In this document: in pieces, positions 23,848-32,280 of the stretch | Position numbering within the stretch: the stretch's first letter is position 1 | Layout: each line of letters opens with the position of its first letter | Assembly: GCA_900540205.1 (NCBI GenBank) | Contig: UQER01000002.1 | Span: 62,001 to 126,000 of the forward strand | Source: an uncultured Porphyromonadaceae bacterium | GTDB taxonomy: Bacteria > Bacteroidota > Bacteroidia > Bacteroidales > Muribaculaceae | Direction: 5' to 3' | DNA length: 64,000 nucleotides | Notes under the pieces: generated by a model | Databases searched by the model: none | The model's input: only the letters and a program-made list of their open reading frames with translations | What the model was told of the DNA's origin: nothing | Translations under genes and position numbers: made by a program

Positions 23848-26691
23848 TTACTGAATATCTACAGCGTCAAGGAGAATTGTGGCAAACTCGGGGGTAGCCA
23901 TGCGGATGACGTTGGCATCGGCAATAGGACGGCCGATGAGGTTGACGCTGCCGTACCAACCTATACGTTGGTCGATGACCGCACATTGCATTTTGCACTC
24001 CGGGATATGGTGGATGTTGAAGCCCATTGTCTGCAGCTCTGATTCGCGATGACCGGTTTCGGAAATAATGATTGTGATGCTTACGCCACGAAGCGAGGCT
24101 GCTGCAAGTAGTTCTATGACCCGTGGCGTGCGGCTCCAGCGCAAACGTGTGGTTGAAATCACTATGCTAAGTCGTGCCTTTGACAAATCTTCATGGAATG
24201 GTCGTTCGAAGGTCGTGGCATCAAATATTGTTTCGGTTGTCGGCTCGGCGAACAGTCCTTCGTTCGCGACTGCTATGGAATAACCTACGGCTTTGTAACC
24301 GTGAAGGCGTTTCCGATACATCGAATCGCAGATGGGCACTCGGAGGTCAATATAATCATATATGCGCGTTTCACTCTTGCCGGGATAGTTACGGTGAAGT
24401 CGTCCTGTGTACTGTGCGATAACTCCTTTCCATGACACCGGAAGCGCGAGCATCAATGTGTCGAGTCTGGGCAGGTCGAAACCTTCGCCGACATATTTGC
24501 CGGTCGCTACAACTACCAACGGCTCATCCGCCGGGACGAGGCTCAGTTGCTCCATGACCTCGCGCTTGGTTTTAGCGGAATCGTTACCGACGAGTCGGAA
24601 GACATTCGGGCAAATCTGGCGGCACTCCTCGGCGAGCAAATCGACATGTGCCGTGCGGGCAGTCAGAATAATTGGCGTTCGTCCCTCGGCGAGATTTGAG
24701 GCGATGTCGTCGAGTATCAGTTTATTACGTGATTCGCTTTCGATTAGTTCGTCGATAACCTGTGCGTAGTTTCCTCCGTCGGCTTTCAAATTGCGATGTG
24801 ACGTGAAACGTGGAATAAGGAGCCGTCGAAAAGATTGCTGTGTCTGTTGTGACTTTGAGTCGGCAGTATAGCGAATTTCGCCACATTGCATGAATATGAT
24901 TGGTTGATGACCGTCTTTGCGAATCGGTGTGGCGGTAAGGCCATAGACGTATCGGGCATTGACTTCGCGGAGCACACGTTCGAAGTTAACGGCGGGTGCA
25001 TGATGACATTCATCAACTATAACCATGCCGTAATTTCGGACAAATGGTTTGACTTCATTATCACTCATGCACGACTGAAGCAGGGCGATATCGATTTTAC
25101 CGTTAAGAGTGTTCTCCGTGGAGGTTAACGCTCCGAACTGCTGAAATTTCTTCCGGCGACCACGCCCTTTGTGATGCTCTTCAGGTTGAAAATCGGTTGA
25201 CAGATATTCTTCTAGACGTTCGCGCCACTGGTCAAGCAGAGCTTTGGTGTGAACTAGTATGAGTGTATTGACTTTCTTTTGCGCAATCAATGCGGAGGCA
25301 GTCACGGTCTTGCCGAATGCCGTCGTTGCAAAAAGAGTACCACAGCGATGCGCCTCCAGCGCTTCAATAGCTCGTTGTTGCTCTTCGTACAACGAACCCT
25401 TGAACCAAACATCAATTCTTGCCCCCGGATTGGTTTTGTCATCAATCCGAACCTCAACATCATTACTCTTTAAAAAGTCAGTAGCGGCTTCTTCACAGCC
25501 ACGGGGAAGTATCAGATAATCATCCATTATCTCCGAGCATGAGATTATGCGAGGCAGATTATAGACCGGCAGACGCATTCCAAGTTTTGCATAAAACTCC
25601 GGATTTTTGAATGCGGCAAGCCGTTTGAGGTGATTGACAGCTTTTGCCGAGAGCTTTTCGATTGCAATATAGATACCGGATGAGCGTATGATTGAAATTC
25701 TCTTTGGGAAATCCGCTTTAGTCATCGGTCGGGGCTGAGGCCGTTCCCAAGGTGCAGACTCGCTTGATTTTGACAGTTCTCCGAGAGGCTCCTTGTCATA
25801 TCTCGATACTAGTCTATCCACCTCTACTGCTGACATTTTCTTCATGCCTTGCAGATATGACCATTGGTCGGCAAACGGCACGAAATCATCGTTGACAAAC
25901 ACACTGTTGCCATCTTTCCTCGCTCGCCCCTGCAACGGCAAAGCCACAAGATTGCCGAAGCCCCCGGTTGGCATGAAATCCTGATTCGGAAAGAAACGGT
26001 CGTATGACTTGAACGACATACGCCCCTCTCGCTCCATTGCCTCCGTCAGAATGGCGTTGCCAAGCCGGCGTGCTTGCCTTGCCGCAATTGGCTCCGAAAA
26101 TAAAATCCACACATGCGCTCCATTACCTGACCGCGACCGCTCGATATACGCCGGAATATTCCAATCACGACAGACAGATACATACGCTCTCACATCATCT
26201 TGATAACCATACTCAAAGCTCTTGTCATCGAAGTCACAACATAGAAACCTACAGGTATTGTCCAGCAAAATGGCATATACGCCAACGACATCTCGCCCGT
26301 TAGGCTCTTTGCCTTCAAGGTGACGGTAAATGTCATTGTATCCCAAAGGTTGAAATTCGCGGTTGGGACATTCCGTGCATTTGAATTTCTTTTTGTCGCA
26401 AAACTCATGGTTCCATTCCCGACTGCATACCGGCTGATATCCTCTCTTTCCGGTTGAATTGCTAAACCATCGCCGAGCAAACACATCCTCACGCCCTTGA
26501 AATAGACTGCGAAACAGCGTGACCTTCTCTTCCAAAGACAGCACAGGCTTTCGAGGCGACATATTCTCCGGCTCGTCCGCCGCAATCCCATGTTGAGCCA
26601 GCAACGCCCGTAGCCGGGCATTTTCAGCCCGCAACCTTTTCAGCTCGTCAGACACAGTTTCATACATGGAATGATTTCGCAACTTACTCAA
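23848..26691 (-). CDS. TOTE-type primase, SF2 helicase and degenerate PLD protein
   Basis: This 947-aa protein has an N-terminal coiled coil (about 10-35), a Cys cluster (C89, C98, C105, C108), then an archaeo-eukaryotic primase domain of the TOTE conflict-system type (about 60-290) with the metal-binding D153-F-D155 and H193 in SGNGAHVWILF. An SF2 helicase follows: TTAFGKTV (K461), VDECHH (560-564), LTATPIRKDG and QYTGRLHR. The last about 110 residues resemble a phospholipase-D-type nuclease, but the HxK motif is replaced (KMQCAVIDQRIGWYGSVNLIG), so that domain is probably inactive. Such proteins are seen in mobile elements and conflict systems. Its start overlaps the stop of the AlbA-type gene by 8 bp, so the two are co-expressed. 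Confidence 0.85.
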   Translation of the reverse strand: MSKLRNHSMYETVSDELKRLRAENARLRALLAQHGIAADEPENMSPRKPVLSLEEKVTLFRSLFQGREDVFARRWFSNSTGKRGYQPVCSREWNHEFCDKKKFKCTECPNREFQPLGYNDIYRHLEGKEPNGRDVVGVYAILLDNTCRFLCCDFDDKSFEYGYQDDVRAYVSVCRDWNIPAYIERSRSGNGAHVWILFSEPIAARQARRLGNAILTEAMEREGRMSFKSYDRFFPNQDFMPTGGFGNLVALPLQGRARKDGNSVFVNDDFVPFADQWSYLQGMKKMSAVEVDRLVSRYDKEPLGELSKSSESAPWERPQPRPMTKADFPKRISIIRSSGIYIAIEKLSAKAVNHLKRLAAFKNPEFYAKLGMRLPVYNLPRIISCSEIMDDYLILPRGCEEAATDFLKSNDVEVRIDDKTNPGARIDVWFKGSLYEEQQRAIEALEAHRCGTLFATTAFGKTVTASALIAQKKVNTLILVHTKALLDQWRERLEEYLSTDFQPEEHHKGRGRRKKFQQFGALTSTENTLNGKIDIALLQSCMSDNEVKPFVRNYGMVIVDECHHAPAVNFERVLREVNARYVYGLTATPIRKDGHQPIIFMQCGEIRYTADSKSQQTQQSFRRLLIPRFTSHRNLKADGGNYAQVIDELIESESRNKLILDDIASNLAEGRTPIILTARTAHVDLLAEECRQICPNVFRLVGNDSAKTKREVMEQLSLVPADEPLVVVATGKYVGEGFDLPRLDTLMLALPVSWKGVIAQYTGRLHRNYPGKSETRIYDYIDLRVPICDSMYRKRLHGYKAVGYSIAVANEGLFAEPTTETIFDATTFERPFHEDLSKARLSIVISTTRLRWSRTPRVIELLAAASLRGVSITIIISETGHRESELQTMGFNIHHIPECKMQCAVIDQRIGWYGSVNLIGRPIADANVIRMATPEFATILLDAVDIQ

Positions 26692-28231
26692 TGACTTCCC
26701 AAGTACCGGATTTTAAATCACCGACACGTTTAATTCTGTTTTCAGACTTCAATATATCAATGATTCTAAATAGAGTTCTGCGAGGGATATTCAAGGTTCT
26801 GGATATTTGTGTGACACTGACACGTTTATTATGCCTCATCATCTCTATTATAGCTGCTTTCCGCTGAGCATCATTATTGGTGCCACTATTGGTGCCAACG
26901 CCATTAATATTGGTGCCATCTATGCTCTCATTGGTGCCACTATTGGTGTCAGCCCCATTATTATTGGTGCTATTCTCAGTGGAATTTACTATGACATTAG
27001 GCGATTTTGCTATGTCATTGGTGCCAATTTCGATGACATCGGCATTCTGAACAACCACCTTGAAGGTCGTGTAATCGCCAAGCAAGAATTCAGCAGGATT
27101 ACTTTTGTTCTCTTCAAGAAGCGTTGAAACTGTATTGACACCGCTCCCGAAACGGTTGACATAACCGAGATTAAGCATTATTTCAGCAATGTTGGGGTTA
27201 CGGTAGTCTGTCTCATTGGGAAAGTTTTCCAAATTGACTTTCCCGTAGAGATTGCCGGGATTGTCAATCTCGATGCGATCACTGTACTCGTAAAACTTTA
27301 TCGGAGAGTTGTTGCCGTTATATGCTCTGTGCATCACTGCATTCATGGCAAGCTCACGAATTGCTTCCCATGGATAGTTTATGCGAGGTTCTTCACGGAG
27401 TACACTGACAAATTCCGGTCGCTTGTTCTCAATGGAATACTTGATGAAATATTCCAACTCTTTAAGCATGGTAATAAGATTGCCCTTGAAACGGTTTTCC
27501 TTCAATACCTTGGTTGCGCGGGTAGTCCCGGCAAACCTAACATACTGAATGTATGCCCCCGGAATGAAATACTGAGGATCGTGTCCCAGCAATAGGATTC
27601 CGGCATAGGTGGGACAATTAAAACGAGTGTCAAACAGACGCAATGACGCCATCTGCTGAATTGGCGTGCGCTTATCCTTGGCTAATGTTACGGGTGAAAC
27701 GGCTTTCGGAAGATACTCTTTATTGAACAGTTCCACGTCAATGTCATCAATCGTGGCCTCACGGCACGGACGACCATCGAAAGAAGAACTATGCACCTGT
27801 CCTTTCTCAGTCAAAATTCGTTCCTCCTCCGTATTTGCCTCGGCTTTTCTGGCACCGATTCTAATCCAAATCACACCCTTGTACCTAACGGGAGTATCCT
27901 CGCTTGGCTGAACTTCTATGACGGCAATTTCTCCTTCAGGGAAAGTTTCCTTATAGACCATCATCGCTGGTGGTGGAAGTATTGTTCCGGAATTGCGAAG
28001 CCCGGCATAGGAACGGAGCTGTTCGTCGGTGAACGTCTGCCCATCGAGTTTGCCGTTATCATCCGCGCCAATCATAAAATAGCCAGGTTTCTTCGTGTTA
28101 CGGATGTCGTTGGCAAATGAACAGATTGCCTCCGACATTTTCTTCGTATTGTCAGTGGATAATGTGCGCTCCACGCGCTCATTCTCTATGTCGCCCAGCA
28201 GCGACCTTATTTCATCTTTAGTCAGAGGCAT
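26684..28231 (-). CDS. AlbA_2/Schlafen-type ATP-binding protein
   Basis: This 515-aa protein has an N-terminal AlbA_2 (Schlafen-like DNA-binding) domain (about residues 15-130): ERVERTLSTDNTKKMSEAICSFANDI and GYFMIGADDNGKLDG. A GHKL-type ATPase half follows (about 300-370): AIRELAMNAVMHRAYNG and EYSDRIEIDNPGNLYG. A low-complexity Asn/Gly/Thr linker (about 400-450) precedes a C-terminal winged helix (RVSVTQISRTLNIPRRTLFRIIDILKSENRIKRVG). Proteins of this kind are usually called transcriptional regulators, and some act in defence. It heads the two-gene unit with the TOTE protein and has a full consensus promoter. Confidence 0.83.
   Translation of the reverse strand: MPLTKDEIRSLLGDIENERVERTLSTDNTKKMSEAICSFANDIRNTKKPGYFMIGADDNGKLDGQTFTDEQLRSYAGLRNSGTILPPPAMMVYKETFPEGEIAVIEVQPSEDTPVRYKGVIWIRIGARKAEANTEEERILTEKGQVHSSSFDGRPCREATIDDIDVELFNKEYLPKAVSPVTLAKDKRTPIQQMASLRLFDTRFNCPTYAGILLLGHDPQYFIPGAYIQYVRFAGTTRATKVLKENRFKGNLITMLKELEYFIKYSIENKRPEFVSVLREEPRINYPWEAIRELAMNAVMHRAYNGNNSPIKFYEYSDRIEIDNPGNLYGKVNLENFPNETDYRNPNIAEIMLNLGYVNRFGSGVNTVSTLLEENKSNPAEFLLGDYTTFKVVVQNADVIEIGTNDIAKSPNVIVNSTENSTNNNGADTNSGTNESIDGTNINGVGTNSGTNNDAQRKAAIIEMMRHNKRVSVTQISRTLNIPRRTLFRIIDILKSENRIKRVGDLKSGTWEVIE
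26876..27027. repeat. ATTGGTGCC short repeats inside the AlbA-type gene
   Basis: Several copies of ATTGGTGCC or close variants are spaced by multiples of 3 and encode the Gly-Thr-Asn linker on the minus strand. Such an array is prone to in-frame length change. Confidence 0.6.
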
Positions 28232-28250
28232 ATCGTTGTTGTTTAGAGTG

Positions 28251-28282
28251 CAAATTTACTGATTATTTGTCGGTTGGTCAAA
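28251..28282 (-). promoter_or_regulatory. Promoter of the AlbA/TOTE unit
   Basis: On the minus strand TTTG (28282-28279), a 20-nt spacer and TAAATTTG (28258-28251) match the consensus exactly, 19 nt before the ATG at 28231. Confidence 0.75.
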
Positions 28283-28345
28283 TTTCCTTCGGAATCGCGC
28301 ACCGAGCTAAAGCTCGACAGACGCTATTTGCCAACTCGCGAATGA

Positions 28346-29758
28346 TTATTTGTTGATTGCGGAAATTACAGCCATGATTTGTTCCGGGGGCATACCTTTC
28401 AGCAACTCGACCGCCTGTTGAATTCGTTCTTCGTCGGTCAGGCCATCGGCACCAACCTTCTTCTTTTTAAATAGCGAGCGAAGGGTGTTGTCGGTCTTTG
28501 TTGTGTCAAAGCTACCCATATAACGCTCGGTAGTCGCGAGGTTGCTGTGCCCGAGAATATTCTTAATGGCAGAACTTTCAGCTCCGGATTCCTGCGCAAT
28601 GTGCGCAAAAGCATGGCGACTAATATGCATCGTGAGATTGGTCGTAATCTCGGCCTTTTCAGCAATCTTCTTAAGATACTTGTTTATAAGCGCATTTTTT
28701 GCAGATATATGCTGATAGAGTTGATGTCGCAATTCAGGTTTCATTCTATCCTTATCCGATTGCGTGATAAACTTTGCATACGGCGCCTCGTTGTCAAGCA
28801 AAGGAAAGATATAATCATCCGGCTTCACATCCTCACGATGATAATGCCCGAGGATTTCAAAGGCTTGCTCGACTAGGACAAGGTCACGGTCCTTATGGTT
28901 CTTTCCCATCTGATAGTGCAGTCGTCCATTCTCTGTGACATTACGCCATCGAAGCTGAATCAGGTCGGCAGCACGAATCCCGGCGCAATAGTAGCTGAAT
29001 AGGAAATAATTCTTGCAGTGCCATATCAGCGAACCTTCCTCCAGTTCAAGCGCAATAATACGCTCCATCTCGGTATCGCTTAACTTTTCTTTCGTCGTCT
29101 TCACCCCCTTATACTTGAACACAAGGAATGGGTCCTTCGATGCTTCCATTATGCCGACCTCGATAGCGCGATGAACCAGAGTGCGCAGTATATTGAATTG
29201 TACTTCAATTGTGTTAGGGTGTAGCAGTTTCCCCGGTTCACGCTCATTTTCCCACTTGTGGAGGAAATTGTCAAAACGAGTCAGTAAATCAACAGTCAGG
29301 TCATCGACAGTTATATCAGCCATACGGCGTTTTTTACGAAAAGCATCGAGTTTATTGATGAGACCGCAATACTTGCGCCAGTTTCTCCATCCACCGTTAT
29401 CATAAATCATCTGCGCACGCTCTCGGGCAAACGCCATAAAAGACGGCGACACATATTCAGCATCCAGATTCTTTATAACCTTAGCAGATGAGACATCGCC
29501 ATCCGACGCTAATTCCTGATAAGTTTCATTGGCTTGCACAAGCATAAGACGCAACTGCTCATTGAGAACCTTTGCCTCGGGAACATTCGCTCTAATCCAA
29601 TTGTTCCCCTTGCACTGAGGATTGAAATCATCAATGCGCTTCAGCTGGATGCCTGTTTTCTTCTTTGTACGTTTGCCGGCAGCCGTGACCATAAGATAAA
29701 GATTGTAAGTCTTATTTCTTGTGGGCTTATGGTCGAGTTCAAATCTAAATGTTGCCAT
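28346..29758 (-). CDS. Tyrosine recombinase (island integrase)
   Basis: This 470-aa protein has an arm-binding N-terminal domain (about 1-90), a SAM-like core-binding domain (about 105-215) and a C-terminal catalytic domain with the expected residues: Arg in YYCAGIRAADLIQLRW, HISRHAFAHIA (HxxR), GHSNLATTERYMG with the second His and the nucleophile Tyr. It lies 185 bp from attR and reads towards the island interior, as usual for tRNA-integrated elements. It catalyses integration into and excision from tRNA-Leu(CAG). Confidence 0.92.
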   Translation of the reverse strand: MATFRFELDHKPTRNKTYNLYLMVTAAGKRTKKKTGIQLKRIDDFNPQCKGNNWIRANVPEAKVLNEQLRLMLVQANETYQELASDGDVSSAKVIKNLDAEYVSPSFMAFARERAQMIYDNGGWRNWRKYCGLINKLDAFRKKRRMADITVDDLTVDLLTRFDNFLHKWENEREPGKLLHPNTIEVQFNILRTLVHRAIEVGIMEASKDPFLVFKYKGVKTTKEKLSDTEMERIIALELEEGSLIWHCKNYFLFSYYCAGIRAADLIQLRWRNVTENGRLHYQMGKNHKDRDLVLVEQAFEILGHYHREDVKPDDYIFPLLDNEAPYAKFITQSDKDRMKPELRHQLYQHISAKNALINKYLKKIAEKAEITTNLTMHISRHAFAHIAQESGAESSAIKNILGHSNLATTERYMGSFDTTKTDNTLRSLFKKKKVGADGLTDEERIQQAVELLKGMPPEQIMAVISAINK

Positions 29759-29787
29759 CTTTAGGAGAGTATAAAGGTTTTACACCG

Positions 29788-29830
29788 CAAAGATACAACG
29801 AATAAATTTTACGTGCAATTTTACGTGCAA
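29788..29830 (-). promoter_or_regulatory. Integrase promoter overlapped by paired arm-type repeats
   Basis: On the minus strand TATCTTTG (29795-29788) is the -7 box and TTG (29818-29816) the -33, 20 nt apart. The -33 lies within two adjacent copies of TTTTACGTGCAA (29807-29818 and 29819-29830). Binding of integrase to these repeats would block its own promoter. Confidence 0.7.
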
Positions 29831-29943
29831 AATCGTACTTTTTCTTACATTGAAAGAAATCCAAATGAATAATTCATTGCTTTAAAAACCTAATATTCAG
29901 CATATTTAAAATGTATTTGAAAATATCTGAATTTAATATCAGT

Positions 29944-29960
29944 AGTCCTGTTCTGGGCAC
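29944..29960. other. attR core of the tRNA-Leu island
   Basis: An exact 17-bp copy of the tRNA-Leu 3' end (AGTCCTGTTCTGGGCAC), not followed or preceded by the rest of a tRNA. Confidence 0.88.
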
Positions 29961-29967
29961 CACAAAA

Positions 29968-30003
29968 AAATCGCAAGTGATTGAAAATAAATCACTTGCG
30001 ATT
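29968..30003 (+). terminator. Original tRNA-Leu terminator, displaced
   Basis: AAATCGCAAGTGATT (29968-29982) pairs perfectly with AATCACTTGCGATTT (29989-30003), followed by TTTT. It lies directly after attR, where the terminator of the uninterrupted tRNA-Leu would have been. Confidence 0.85.
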
Positions 30004-30032
30004 TTTTGATTTCAACCCGTGTCAACGCGGTG

Positions 30033-30200
30033 TCAACCGACCCTAGTTAAAATCAATTGTTCTTGCAGATAAGGTGGGTCAGCGATTACTTTGACCTTCG
30101 TGTCCTTTTCTTCGATACGGTTTTCGGCAATCATCAGAATGTGGGCGACGAGGATGTTGACGGCAATATGCTGCTGAGCATCACCGCAAAAGAACGGTTC
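30033..30200 (-). pseudogene. Gene fragment with a DPPY-containing tail
   Basis: Between two stops the minus strand encodes about 55 residues (EPFFCGDAQQHIAVNILVAH, then ILMIAENRIEEKD and VIADPPYLQEQL). It has no start and is clearly a leftover of a longer gene. DPPY occurs in DNA methyltransferases, but the context is not enough to assign it. A paired repeat GTGTCAAC (30019 and 30030, 11-bp period) overlaps its end. The rest of 29961-30445 holds only another 37-codon open stretch, in frame with and directly after the FecR stop. Confidence 0.45.
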
Positions 30201-30445
30201 TTAGAAATAGAATCAATGAGATAGTCCGTATATAGCTAAAGTATTATGTATAATTTGCATGATACTCACTTTCCTCATTTTGCCTGGAGTATCCCATGAA
30301 AAGAGGTAGTTTCCATTTTGGAAATAACTCATCATTCGTTGATGCCGATTGGCTGGTCATCGATGGCGTGGATGATTTCGAGTTTGAGGGACTCGGGGTA
30401 ATCCTCGTTTGCCATGTAGCAAGTGATGATGCGGTAGGGGCATGC

Positions 30446-31474
30446 TCATAGCGGCATGATGCGGATTAACTGACGTGCGCCTACCGAATCGGCCGTCAGA
30501 CCGTTGCTGTTGTCGGACACGCAAACAACCGGGGCCGTAAGCTGGAAAAGGTTCATTATCTCGCCGAGATTCTCCCCCTTCAACATAAAGCGGAAGGTGC
30601 GGTCCTTCAGGCGTGGGTCGATTTCAAACTCAACATTATAAATCTGCTCCAGCCGGCGGCAGATGCGGTAGATTGAATCGTCCTCGAAAACAAGCACGCC
30701 ATTGCGCCATGCGCAATACCGGTCGAGGTCAACCCCTTTGCTTACTGTCTGGCATCCATCCTTTATTTCCAGATGTTCGCCCGGAAGCAGCGACACGCGG
30801 TTACCGCTGTCGGCGACCTCCACTTTCCCTTCCGCCAAAGTAACCGAAGCATCCCTGTCATAAGCGTTGACATTGAACTCCGTACCGGTTGCCGTAACCG
30901 ACATATACGGCGTGTGGACATTGAACGGGTGCGATGCATCGGCATGAACCTTGAAATAAGCCTCGCCGTGAAGCTTTACATCACGGCTGTCGCCACTCAT
31001 ATCCTGCGCATACTCCAGATTGCTGTTGGCATTGAGCCACACAACGGTGCCGTCGGGTAGGGACGCCTTGCTGGTGCATCCATAATCGGTCGAGAGCGTT
31101 ATATTCTGGCTCACGGCATCGCCTGACCTGCTGATCAGCAAATATATCGTGACGGCAAGCAGCGGCAGAATCGCCACTGCCGCGATCCTTGACCAGAACA
31201 CTACCAGTTTTCTTATAAATCCGGAACCACGGGGCACTATGCCGGCCTTTGCCAGCACTTTCCATTCGGCCTTATCAACATCACTGTCGGAAACTTCAAA
31301 CGCCGGGTTCAACGCCTCCCAGAGGTCCTGCTGCTCAAAAAACAGCTTCTTGTTTTGGGGGGACAGTTCAATCCATTTCCGCAGCCGGTCAATCTCATCC
31401 GGCGTGGCGCTACCGTCGAAATAGCGGGCAATGATTATGCCGATATCCGTGCTATCGTTACCAATGTGATTCAT
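30446..31474 (-). CDS. FecR-family anti-sigma factor
   Basis: This 342-aa inner-membrane protein has a cytoplasmic N-terminal sigma-binding part with the typical DEIDRLRKWIELSPQNKKLFFEQQDLWEAL, one transmembrane segment (AAVAILPLLAVTIYLLIS, about residue 95-112), a periplasmic FecR domain (SLPDGTVVWLNANSNLEYAQ, LHGEAYFKVHADASHPFNVHTPYMSVTATGTEFNVNAY) and a C-terminal DUF4974 domain (VLVFEDDSIYRICRRLEQIYNVEFEID). It is expected to hold the adjacent ECF sigma factor and release it when the STN domain of the facing SusC protein signals glycan binding. The gap to the sigma gene is 9 bp. Confidence 0.92.
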   Translation of the reverse strand: MNHIGNDSTDIGIIIARYFDGSATPDEIDRLRKWIELSPQNKKLFFEQQDLWEALNPAFEVSDSDVDKAEWKVLAKAGIVPRGSGFIRKLVVFWSRIAAVAILPLLAVTIYLLISRSGDAVSQNITLSTDYGCTSKASLPDGTVVWLNANSNLEYAQDMSGDSRDVKLHGEAYFKVHADASHPFNVHTPYMSVTATGTEFNVNAYDRDASVTLAEGKVEVADSGNRVSLLPGEHLEIKDGCQTVSKGVDLDRYCAWRNGVLVFEDDSIYRICRRLEQIYNVEFEIDPRLKDRTFRFMLKGENLGEIMNLFQLTAPVVCVSDNSNGLTADSVGARQLIRIMPL

Positions 31475-31483
31475 GTCAGTATA

Positions 31484-32071
31484 TTATAGGAGATTACGGG
31501 CAGATAGAATAGCTATTATCCAGATCTTGTAGACCTGCAGATTCTGTTGAAGGAATTTAAGGGCTTTGCTTATGCGCGCCTCTACCGTACGCACGGATAT
31601 ATTGAGGCGCCTGGCAATCTCTGAATATTTCAGCTTCTCTTGCCTGCTGAGCATCAATGTCTCGCGAACTTCCGGCTCGAGCCGTGCCAGCGCAGCCTCA
31701 TATGCATCAGACAGTTCCGTGAAAAACATATGCTCATCGGGCGACTGCGAGAGAATCGTTCCACGGTTCATCTCCTCATACGACATCTTGACCTTCATGT
31801 GCCGAAGTTCGTTGAGGGCGAGATTCTGTACAAGCGCGATGAGGTAGGAGCGGATAGAGGTGTCTATCTCAAGTTTCTTCCTGTTGGTCCACACCTTGAT
31901 AAACGCCTCCTGCACAATATCCTCGCAAGTGCTTTTATCGGGGATGAAACGCGCTGAGAAACGGACCAAGTCTGCATAATACCGACGAAAAATTCTTACA
32001 AAGGCCTCGTGGCTGTCGAATTTGAGGGCAGCCACCAATAGCGCATCGTTTTTTAATTCTTCGTTTGCCAT
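31484..32071 (-). CDS. ECF sigma factor
   Basis: ATG 32071 (MANEELKND) is preferred over the in-frame ATG at 32131 because family members begin there; the product is 195 aa. Region 2 is HEAFVRIFRRYYADLVRFSARFIPDKSTCEDIVQEAFIKVW and region 4 is LKYSEIARRLNISVRTVEARISKALKFL. With the FecR gene it forms the regulatory pair for the divergent SusC/SusD operon and should recruit RNA polymerase to that operon when released. Confidence 0.92.
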   Translation of the reverse strand: MANEELKNDALLVAALKFDSHEAFVRIFRRYYADLVRFSARFIPDKSTCEDIVQEAFIKVWTNRKKLEIDTSIRSYLIALVQNLALNELRHMKVKMSYEEMNRGTILSQSPDEHMFFTELSDAYEAALARLEPEVRETLMLSRQEKLKYSEIARRLNISVRTVEARISKALKFLQQNLQVYKIWIIAILSARNLL

Positions 32072-32280
32072 GGCACGTAATTTTTGGCAAAAATATGTTA
32101 TACGTTGATATTTAGCAAGCGGTTTTAACAAAAATTTCTTTAATATTATTTTTTATCACTTTGCGATGTGGTTTTTTTGAAGTAAAGTGTTATTGAAGTA
32201 GAACGGATGTAAACAAGCGCTAACAAGCCCTAACACACCTTAAAACATTTACCTCGAAAATACCAATCATTTTTATAAAT

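Larger units (their letters stand above)
10727..29960. mobile_element. 19.2-kb integrated defence island in tRNA-Leu
   Basis: A 17-bp direct repeat of the tRNA 3' end bounds the element. A tyrosine integrase gene lies at the right end reading inward, an excisionase-like protein and DUF3408 lie in the middle, and the left half is clearly AT-richer than the flanking chromosome. No relaxase, coupling protein or replication initiator of known type is visible, so it is either mobilised in trans or a satellite-like genomic island. Cargo consists of a five-gene DarTG/helicase/NERD operon and a TOTE primase-helicase plus AlbA-type ATPase pair. Paired direct repeats with 11-12 bp period lie inside both ends and look like integrase arm sites. 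Confidence 0.88.

Noticed and set aside
10727..29960. A prophage
   Set aside because: There are no capsid, terminase, portal, tail or lysis genes; the only phage-like parts are the integrase, excisionase-like protein and the A1S_2505-type domain.
10727..29960. A complete conjugative transposon
   Set aside because: No relaxase, TraG-type coupling protein or Tra transfer genes are present; DUF3408 alone is insufficient.
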